Assembly (NCBI GenBank): GCA_030628575.1 | Contig: DAOVQR010000065.1 | Coordinates: 1-5,159 of the forward strand | Length of the DNA stretch: 5,159 nucleotides | Direction of reading: 5' to 3' | Source: a bacterium | GTDB taxonomy: Bacteria; Patescibacteriota; UBA1384; JAMDBS01; DAOVQR01 | Shown: one piece after another, positions 1-5,159 of the stretch | How the letters are laid out: each line of letters starts with the position of its first letter | Position numbering within the stretch: position 1 is the first letter of the stretch | Position numbers and translations under genes: made by a program | Notes under the pieces: model-generated | Seen by the model: only the letters and a program-made list of their open reading frames with translations | The model's database searches: none | What the model was told of the DNA's origin: nothing

Positions 1-1530
1 GATAAAACCCAGCATCCTGATCGTATCCGTCCGCATAAATTCAAGGCGAACCTGCCTGAGTAAATCCAGAACCTGTGGATTAGAAGCAAACCGGGCGTCT
101 TTTGGCGAAGTAAATGAGAGGATATTAGGCAGCAGTAACGGCACAAGCCCTAACAAAGCGAAAAACCCTGAAATGTAGAGAAGTGTCTTAAACCTTTTTT
201 CATCCAGGCGCTCAATTATTGACCGCAGCCCAAACATTGCCAGAATAATTGCTATGAATGAGATTAATATTAAAATCATCATTGGTACGCGAAACTTGCT
301 GAAATAGGGTAAATAATAAAAAAGCAATTTGTATAGCGGCGGAAAATGATGTCCGAAAGAAAGCAAGATCGAGAATATTAATAAAACCGATAAACTTATT
401 ACTAGTCCATTCTTACGGTTATACCAGATGCCGGCAATTGCCAGAATCACTATCAAAATACCGAGATATTCCGAAGATTGAGTGAACGGCATATCGCCCC
501 AATAAGTCGGCAGTTGCTTCCCGCGGAACTGCGGCACGGATTTGCCGTTATACATCTCAGACGATGTTCCTCCTAGAAATCGTGGAGAAATAAGTGCCAT
601 CAATTCTTTTGGCGAAGATGACCATTGGGTGGCATAGTCAAAAGTTACCCCGCCGGATTTTTTCACCTCTGCTTGTCCTGCTTTGCTTTCCTGCAATTCG
701 ATTTCATTACCGCCGCGCGTGGAATAGGGTGTGTATTCTTTGGCAACAAACAGAGGTTGGGCGGACATGAGAACCGCAATAAACAGCCCAATAAAGAAAA
801 TACTGACGGATTTAAATAGTGTCTGAACCTCTTTCTCTTTAATCCAATTAACAATAGACTGGATACCTACCGTCATGATGAAGAGCAAGGTATAAAAAAT
901 AATCTGGTAATGTTTTGTCCTTAATAACAAGGAAAAAAACAGAGTAAATAGCGCCAGGGAGAATAAGTTTCGCTTCTTTGTATAGTTAAGGAATCCAAAT
1001 GCCACCAAGGGGATAGAAAAAATTGCTCTTATTTTTGAATTGTGTCCAACAATAATTAATGCTTGAAAGTGAGGCAGAAAGAGAAATGCAACCACTCCAA
1101 TTAGTGAAATATACCATGGAAATTTCAATAAGTGAAACAACAACAATAGCCCAATAGCTCCCACAATAGACCAGCAAATTCTCCAACTGACAACCGGGTC
1201 AAGCCAGCTGATTAAATTGTCAATGTGGAAAGACCTGGAAATAAAGTCAAAATAGATCGGTTGTCCGCAAAATATGTTGGGGTTCCAAAGAGCCTGTTCA
1301 CCACTTTTTCTGGAATACTCATGAAGCTGATGGCGTTTGCTGATTGATGCGATTCGATCGCCGCCAGTCGGTTCCAGTTTATCAAAAACATAGGGCTTGT
1401 AGAATATAAGCAGAGTAAGCAAAATAAAAATGGCACTGAATATACAGCCGTTTTTTAAACTGATTTTATCTAACAGTGATGCTTTTTCCCGACTTATCTT
1501 TTCTTTTGAAATTCGCTTTTTTTTGCTCAT
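1..1530 (-). CDS. YfhO-family polytopic membrane protein, 3' end beyond window (510 codons seen)
   Basis: Reading the minus strand from ATG at 1530 gives 510 uninterrupted codons to the window edge, so the C-terminus is missing; family members usually exceed 750 residues. Residues 1-28 are a basic cytoplasmic head. A first membrane segment (about 29-44) leads to a loop with GGD (56-58) and GEQALWNPNIFCGQP (77-91), matching the family's 'G..aLWnp.iF.G.P' signature. Further matches are GHNSK (162-166), KHYQIIFY (206-213), STRGG (270-274), YATQWS (299-304), YWGDMPF (343-349) and SFGHHFP with SKFRVP (about 391-416). Many hydrophobic helices lie between these motifs. YfhO proteins are thought to be GT-C-like membrane glycosyltransferases; Bacillus subtilis YfhO acts with CsbB and GtcA in lipoteichoic acid glycosylation. 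Assigning D58 as a catalytic acid in the first outer loop is my inference. The gene begins 39 bases after the flippase stop and is clearly richer in GC than the genes upstream. Family assignment is firm; the exact substrate is unknown. Confidence 0.9.
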   Translation of the reverse strand, partial: MSKKKRISKEKISREKASLLDKISLKNGCIFSAIFILLTLLIFYKPYVFDKLEPTGGDRIASISKRHQLHEYSRKSGEQALWNPNIFCGQPIYFDFISRSFHIDNLISWLDPVVSWRICWSIVGAIGLLLLFHLLKFPWYISLIGVVAFLFLPHFQALIIVGHNSKIRAIFSIPLVAFGFLNYTKKRNLFSLALFTLFFSLLLRTKHYQIIFYTLLFIMTVGIQSIVNWIKEKEVQTLFKSVSIFFIGLFIAVLMSAQPLFVAKEYTPYSTRGGNEIELQESKAGQAEVKKSGGVTFDYATQWSSSPKELMALISPRFLGGTSSEMYNGKSVPQFRGKQLPTYWGDMPFTQSSEYLGILIVILAIAGIWYNRKNGLVISLSVLLIFSILLSFGHHFPPLYKLLFYYLPYFSKFRVPMMILILISFIAIILAMFGLRSIIERLDEKRFKTLLYISGFFALLGLVPLLLPNILSFTSPKDARFASNPQVLDLLRQVRLEFMRTDTIRMLGFI

Positions 1531-1535
1531 TTTTT

Positions 1536-1540
1536 ACCTA
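1536..1540 (-). promoter_or_regulatory. Shine-Dalgarno-like site for the YfhO gene
   Basis: On the minus strand TAGGT lies 5 bases before the ATG at 1530. It supports that start over any later methionine, and the basic head followed by the first membrane helix also fits this start. Confidence 0.5.
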
Positions 1541-1569
1541 TAAATAGTATCAATTTGAAAAATATTAAC

Positions 1570-3069
1570 TTAATGAACTTTGTTCTTTGAAATATTTTCC
1601 TTCCACTTTCCGGGATTTTTCCATTTATGCCAACTCTGTTTTAGTCTTAAAATCTCAATTTTTTCATAGAAATTCCAACAATAGAGGATAAGAGGAAATG
1701 CACCAATCATGCTTAATTTCAACAAAACTCTAAAAATCAAAGAGAAGTTATTTATTAATAAAGATAAACCGAATAAAATGACTCCTAAAATTATCATTTT
1801 AATGATTTTGGAAATTTCATAAGGAATATAGTAATATTTTTGAGCAATTTTAAAAATTGCAATAAAGAAAATTGCCTGGGAAATCAATGTTGCAATTGCC
1901 GCTCCAATAGATTGAAAATGTGGAATTAAAACAATGTTTAAAGCTATATTGAAAACTGACATAATTGTCATAGTAATGGCTATTATCTTTGTCTTTTTTG
2001 CGATATTTAGACCCATCATAGATGTATCTTTCAACATCCCAAATAATAAGGCAAAAGAAATTATCGGAATTACTTTATATGCCTCCCAATAATCTTTATT
2101 TTGTGCTAAAAATTTTATTATTTCCTTTCCGAAAAATGACATTCCCAAAACACAAATCATTACTCCAAAAGTAAAATAAGTCATTATTTTTGAATAAAAT
2201 CTTTTATTATTAGGTGCATCCATCATTTTAAAAATTATTGGTGAAATTGCAAGTTGAACAGAAGTTATTACAAAAACTTTTATTGTATTTGCTATCTTAA
2301 AACCAAGTGAATAAATACCAACTTCGGATAAATTACCAAGAAATTTCAAACAATATCTATCCGCAATTGAAAAGATTACACCAGAGATGGAAGCAAATAT
2401 TAAAGGTAGACTAAAAGTTAACATTCCTTTCAAAATTTTTGTTTCCAATTTAATTCTAATATTTTTCCAAATATATTTTGATAAAGTTAGAAAGTATACT
2501 AAAAGACCAATAACTTGAGCTTCGTAAATCCCCTCAACATTTTTTTTAAGAAAAACAATAAAATATATTGTTAAAATAAGTGTAATAATCAATTTTACAA
2601 TATTTGTTGCTGAATATAAAATTGGTCTTTCTTGAAGTCTCATTAAAGTTGAGGGCATTTGTGCAACTATTTGTAATCCAGCAGAAACAACCATAATTTT
2701 AAGAAGATAGGAATAGGCTGTTTTATCAAAAAGTAGAACTGAAAATTTTTCAGAAAAAGAATAAAATCCCAAATACATGAGGATTGATATAAAAACCAAA
2801 AAAATCGTAGAGGTAAAGAACATTGATTTTTGTTTATGTTTGTATTCCTTATCCCAATACCAGCGAAAAAAAGCTTGATAAAGAGCTAATCCAAAAACAG
2901 AAATCAATAGTTGAGTAGAAACTTCTATAATTCCTAATATTCCATAATCTGAAACTGTTAAATGTTTTGTGTAAATCGGTAATAAGATTAAACCAATTAT
3001 TTTCGTTGATATGCTCCCAATGCTGTAGATTGCCGAGTTTTTTACAGCGGATTTAATTTTTGTTAACAT
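1570..3069 (-). CDS. Wzx-like polysaccharide/oligosaccharide flippase (MOP superfamily)
   Basis: This 499-residue, very hydrophobic protein has the layout of the polysaccharide biosynthesis (Polysacc_synt) branch of the MOP exporter superfamily, with about 12-14 membrane helices. The N-terminus shows the classic first helix and loop, with LLPIYTKHLTVSDYGILG at about 29-46. A second-half repeat begins near 216 with FSLPLIFASISG and continues with ADRYCLKFLG and GIYSLGFKIA (about 236-260). The family motif LNIVLIP..QSIGAAIATLIS falls at about 377-397. A basic, tryptophan-rich tail (about 476-499) follows the last helix. Such proteins move undecaprenyl-linked or similar lipid-linked sugar units from the inner to the outer face of the cytoplasmic membrane. 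Neighbouring glycosyltransferase and methyltransferase genes support this role. Length is normal for the family and the frame is intact. No clear Shine-Dalgarno sequence precedes ATG 3069; the 46-base gap upstream is almost pure A/T. The transported glycan cannot be predicted, because flippase sequence diverges with substrate. Confidence 0.9.
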   Translation of the reverse strand: MLTKIKSAVKNSAIYSIGSISTKIIGLILLPIYTKHLTVSDYGILGIIEVSTQLLISVFGLALYQAFFRWYWDKEYKHKQKSMFFTSTIFLVFISILMYLGFYSFSEKFSVLLFDKTAYSYLLKIMVVSAGLQIVAQMPSTLMRLQERPILYSATNIVKLIITLILTIYFIVFLKKNVEGIYEAQVIGLLVYFLTLSKYIWKNIRIKLETKILKGMLTFSLPLIFASISGVIFSIADRYCLKFLGNLSEVGIYSLGFKIANTIKVFVITSVQLAISPIIFKMMDAPNNKRFYSKIMTYFTFGVMICVLGMSFFGKEIIKFLAQNKDYWEAYKVIPIISFALLFGMLKDTSMMGLNIAKKTKIIAITMTIMSVFNIALNIVLIPHFQSIGAAIATLISQAIFFIAIFKIAQKYYYIPYEISKIIKMIILGVILFGLSLLINNFSLIFRVLLKLSMIGAFPLILYCWNFYEKIEILRLKQSWHKWKNPGKWKENISKNKVH

Positions 3070-3115
3070 TTTTTATTAATATTGTTCTTTTATATAATCA
3101 AAACAGGATATAAAC

Positions 3116-3901
3116 TTACTTTATAATATTGCCTGGTTTTTTTCTGGCAATACCCATTACTGTTCCGCTTATTTTCTTTAATTGGAGGTTATATTTCTTA
3201 CAAATTTGAAATATTGCATAGGATGTTCCAAGTTGTGTAAAATCTAAATCGTGCCATACAATAAATCCATTATCTTTTACACATTTCATTGCATTTTCAC
3301 TATCTAATAGTACGGTTTTATAATGGTGATAGCCGTCAATAAACATTATATCTATTTTATTATGAAATTTTGAGAAATCAAATTTTTCTGAATTCCCAAA
3401 TAATTGAACAATCTTATGATTTTTTTCTTTTATGTATTTTCCTACTTCAAACTTGCATATCTTTTGTGGTAAATCTAAAGTATAAAATTTCGCATTTTTA
3501 TCAATATTATTTGCAATATTTACAGCATTTCTGCCTTCAAAAGTTCCAATCTCAAAAATCGATTTTGCTTTTATTCCCTTTGTAAGTTTACATAAAACCT
3601 GCGTTTCAAAAACTGAAATTGAATCAGTAGGTCCCTGATATTTTATTGGAATATTAATTTCTTCTTTTTTATTTTCTATATTATACGAAGAAAGATAATC
3701 CTCAATTGTTATCTCTAATTCACGATTCCGCAATAATTCATTTGCTTTTCCGTAGAGTGCATTTTCTATAACAGAATCATATTTAGTATATAATAAACTT
3801 CTTGGATTGGAAAATACATATTTTCGTATTTTTGAATGAAATATTATTTTTTTAAATATTACTATCCAATCAGTAAATTGTTTTATAATTTTTTTTATCA
3901 T
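3116..3901 (-). CDS. class I SAM-dependent methyltransferase (Methyltransf_24 type)
   Basis: The 261-residue protein carries a Rossmann methyltransferase domain at about 85-255. Motif I is FEIGTFEGRNA (116-126), the SAM-binding glycine loop. The acidic end of strand 2 is TLDLP (141-145, D143 expected to contact the ribose). Strand 4 is MFIDGYHHY (186-194), followed by a helix and then GFIVWHDLDF (212-221). The 'FIDG.H.Y ... HD' pair is typical of the Methyltransf_24 family, often found in sugar- and cell-surface-biosynthesis clusters. Residues 1-85 form a lysine-rich extension with a hydrophobic, possibly amphipathic start (about 5-20) and no recognised domain. The likely role is O- or N-methylation of a sugar nucleotide or lipid-linked glycan, but the acceptor cannot be read from sequence. 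A site AAAAGGAA lies 9 bases before ATG 3901, supporting that start. The start sits 1 base after the stop of the small upstream frame, and the flippase follows after 46 bases. An A8 run spans codons 2-5. Confidence 0.85.
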   Translation of the reverse strand: MIKKIIKQFTDWIVIFKKIIFHSKIRKYVFSNPRSLLYTKYDSVIENALYGKANELLRNRELEITIEDYLSSYNIENKKEEINIPIKYQGPTDSISVFETQVLCKLTKGIKAKSIFEIGTFEGRNAVNIANNIDKNAKFYTLDLPQKICKFEVGKYIKEKNHKIVQLFGNSEKFDFSKFHNKIDIMFIDGYHHYKTVLLDSENAMKCVKDNGFIVWHDLDFTQLGTSYAIFQICKKYNLQLKKISGTVMGIARKKPGNIIK

Positions 3902-3902
3902 T

Positions 3903-4058
3903 TCATTTGGTTCCTTTTATTTTATCAGTTATTATGTGTAGTAGTAATGCATGACCGATTTCAACTTTTCCATAATCGTAGTAATTTAATTTTTGACAAA
4001 TTTTATCAAAAAGTTTCTCTTCATTTTTATCTGAAATTAAACCTAAAATTCCTGGCAT
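3903..4058 (-). pseudogene. 51-codon frame resembling a truncated N-terminus of an MPGI-type asparagine-synthetase-like amidotransferase
   Basis: From ATG 4058 to TGA 3903-3905 the minus strand encodes 51 residues starting MPGILGLISDKNEEKLFDKI. I recognise this opening as like asparagine-synthetase-type proteins from polysaccharide loci that begin MPGI(F/A)GIIS, in which the usual nucleophile Cys2 (as in MCGI) is replaced by Pro. Residues 34-44 (IGHALLLHIIT) may correspond to the next conserved stretch ('lGhv.LGiin'). The rest of the amidotransferase domain and the whole synthetase domain are missing, since a full protein would be about 500-650 residues. The simplest reading is a remnant left by a deletion. 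Alternatively it is a genuine small peptide whose translation feeds the methyltransferase, whose start is 1 base beyond this stop. The only purine-rich site upstream is AGAGG at 4077-4073, 14 bases from the ATG, which is a weak spacing. The similarity is from memory of the family and was not searched. Confidence 0.45.
3911..3918 (-). promoter_or_regulatory. Shine-Dalgarno site for the methyltransferase gene
   Basis: AAAAGGAA on the minus strand is spaced 9 bases from ATG 3901. It lies inside the last codons (Lys-Gly-Thr) of the small upstream frame. Translation of that frame, if it occurs, would therefore pass through the site and could couple the two genes. Confidence 0.6.
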
Positions 4059-4100
4059 ATTACTACTTATAACCTCTATTTTAACATGTAATTAGCACCT

Positions 4101-4129
4101 ATTATACATTTTAATTTAACTTATCATAA
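4101..4129 (-). promoter_or_regulatory. possible weak sigma-70-type promoter before the small frame and methyltransferase
   Basis: A perfect TATAAT (minus strand, 4106-4101) lies just after the glycosyltransferase stop codon. At 17-base spacing the upstream hexamer is TTATGA (4129-4124), which matches TTGACA at only three positions, and there is no proper extended -10. Such a box arises easily by chance in sequence this AT-rich. If the host is a member of Bacteroidota the consensus would differ anyway. It would allow the 3' part of the operon to be transcribed separately. Confidence 0.2.
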
Positions 4130-5159
4130 ATTGATTCCAGTTTCATTGCTTGGATTTTAGAGTTGAAACTTATCTCAATATGCTTGCGAGCATTTTGGCT
4201 GAATTTTTCCAGGTCACCGATATTATTTAAAATCTTTAAAATAGCATTGCTAAAATCTTCAACATTATTCTCTTCTGCTAAAAAGCCATTTTCACCATCT
4301 TTAACAATTTCAGGTATATCAGAATGATAAGTTGATATAACCGGCATACCCGTAGCCATTGCATCAACCAAGGACATTGGCGTTCCTTCTTTATCACCAT
4401 TTGCGGCAGTTTTACTGGCTTGTAAAAAAATATGGCATTGATATGCCAGATCAATAAAATATGAATATGGTTGATAGCCATGTAATTTTACCCGGTCTTC
4501 TATTTTCAATTCCCTAATTAGTTGCAATATATAACTTTTAAGATGACCATCCCCGATAATATCCAGCTTAAAATCTATATCTTCCTCGATAAATTTTAAG
4601 GCATTTAAGACAATATCAATCCCCTTTTTTTCTACAAAGCTGGATGCAATTAGAAAACGAAGAGGTTCGGAATCATGATATTCGCGAGGCTTATATTTTA
4701 TACTATCAACACTTACGCCCAGATGTTGAATACATATTTTTTGTTCTGAACAGCCTAATTCAATTAAATGTTCTTTCATGTAAGGTCCGAGAGCCAGTAT
4801 TTGTTCGGCCTCTTTAAATAACTTCTGTAACTTTATACAACATTTTTTCTGATTCGGCCATTTGTAAACATCATTGCCATAAAAACTACAGACCATTGGA
4901 ATATTAAGACATTTTTTTAAACCGATTGATTTTATTCCATGGTATCCAAAATGGACATGCAATATTTTTACTTTATTACGTATACAATACTTTTTAAATA
5001 TTGGAAAATATCCTAATGTTTTAAAAAAAATAAAATTATACAGATAACTGAATTTATTAAGTTGAGATAAACTTATTATGCTATCAATTGTGAATTGATC
5101 AAAATTGGTAATATTTCTGGTAAGCATAATTGGTCGATAGGTTTTATAATTCTTTAAAA
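4111..5159 (-). CDS. GT-B fold glycosyltransferase, family-4 type, 5' end beyond window
   Basis: The frame ends at TAA 4111-4113 and is open to the right edge. The first in-window ATG is at 5127, and residues are numbered from it. The 10 complete codons upstream read LKNYKTYRPI and join smoothly to MLTRN. This matches the family's early 'L..Y.piVLTR' segment, so the true start is beyond 5159. The N-terminal domain shows HVHFGYHG (57-64) and CSFYGNDVYKW (80-90). The C-terminal Glycos_transf_1 domain shows FLIASSFVEKKGID (158-171), the LDIIGDG strand (188-194), VKLHGYQP (213-220) and KEGTPMSLVDAMATGMPV (246-263). It ends with GENGFLAE (278-285) and a closing helix. In the EX7E nucleotide-sugar site the first acid is E247, and the second position is Asp (D255) rather than Glu. 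The protein probably transfers a sugar from an NDP donor to a lipid-linked acceptor at the cytoplasmic membrane face. The donor and linkage are unknown. It resembles WcaL/EpsF-like enzymes of exopolysaccharide loci. Its GC is higher than that of the flippase and methyltransferase. Confidence 0.88.
   Translation of the reverse strand, partial: LKNYKTYRPIMLTRNITNFDQFTIDSIISLSQLNKFSYLYNFIFFKTLGYFPIFKKYCIRNKVKILHVHFGYHGIKSIGLKKCLNIPMVCSFYGNDVYKWPNQKKCCIKLQKLFKEAEQILALGPYMKEHLIELGCSEQKICIQHLGVSVDSIKYKPREYHDSEPLRFLIASSFVEKKGIDIVLNALKFIEEDIDFKLDIIGDGHLKSYILQLIRELKIEDRVKLHGYQPYSYFIDLAYQCHIFLQASKTAANGDKEGTPMSLVDAMATGMPVISTYHSDIPEIVKDGENGFLAEENNVEDFSNAILKILNNIGDLEKFSQNARKHIEISFNSKIQAMKLESIYDKLN

Noticed and set aside
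625..854. Small open frames on both strands within the first 1.4 kb as separate genes
   Set aside because: They lie inside the continuous YfhO-family frame, whose conserved motifs cover this whole region, and none has a recognisable protein or a supporting start site.
1575..1585. GAAC-TTT-GTTC hairpin at the end of the flippase gene, as a terminator
   Set aside because: The stem is only four base pairs with a three-base loop, it overlaps the last codons, and no U tract follows directly. The next gene on the same strand starts 39 bases on.
3070..3115. Promoter-like TATATAA sequence in the gap between methyltransferase and flippase
   Set aside because: The whole 46-base gap is nearly pure A/T, so -10-like strings are expected by chance, and no matching -35 element was seen.
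3836..4072. A 78-codon plus-strand frame over the methyltransferase start and the small frame
   Set aside because: It is rich in Phe and Tyr because it is the complement of Lys- and Asn-rich minus-strand coding sequence. It runs against all neighbouring genes and has no family resemblance.
1..5159. CRISPR array, tRNA, insertion sequence or phage gene
   Set aside because: No regularly spaced repeats, tRNA-like sequence, transposase motifs or terminal inverted repeats were seen on reading both strands.

Overview
The window reads as part of a surface-polysaccharide (O-antigen, capsule or exopolysaccharide type) biosynthesis locus from an AT-rich bacterium. All supported genes lie on the minus strand, so transcription runs from high to low coordinates. 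There are four substantial genes plus one small remnant-like frame. No RNA gene, insertion sequence, CRISPR array or replication origin was seen. The organism cannot be named from this window. The style of the YfhO-type protein and the low GC resemble members of the Bacteroidota/FCB lineages (for example Bacteroidota, Cloacimonadota or Marinimicrobia-like groups). This is only an impression: such loci move between phyla, and two genes here carry Shine-Dalgarno sequences, which are less usual in typical Bacteroidota.

Layout in order of transcription: (1) 5159-4111, a GT-B fold glycosyltransferase of family-4 type whose 5' end lies beyond the right edge. (2) 4110-3902, a 209-base interval holding a 51-codon frame that begins like the N-terminus of an MPGI-type asparagine-synthetase-like amidotransferase and then stops, probably a gene remnant. 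(3) 3901-3116, a class I SAM-dependent methyltransferase of the Methyltransf_24 type. (4) 3069-1570, a Wzx-like polysaccharide flippase. (5) 1530 to beyond position 1, a large YfhO-family polytopic membrane protein. This last gene fills the first 1.5 kb and is open to the window edge. Gaps between genes are 39, 46 and 1 bases, with one larger gap after the glycosyltransferase, consistent with one operon.

In the likely scheme, the glycosyltransferase adds a sugar to a lipid-linked oligosaccharide at the inner face of the cytoplasmic membrane. The methyltransferase may decorate a sugar or precursor, the flippase moves the lipid-linked unit across the membrane, and the YfhO-type protein may add sugars on the outer face.

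Base composition changes sharply near position 1540. Hand-counted 60-base rows in the YfhO gene are about 37-52% GC, rows in the flippase and methyltransferase about 20-28%, and rows in the glycosyltransferase about 25-38%. This suggests that genes of different ancestry were joined here. I did not find a convincing novel system. The most useful second looks are the truncated amidotransferase-like frame, the composition boundary, and the true start and variant catalytic motif of the glycosyltransferase.
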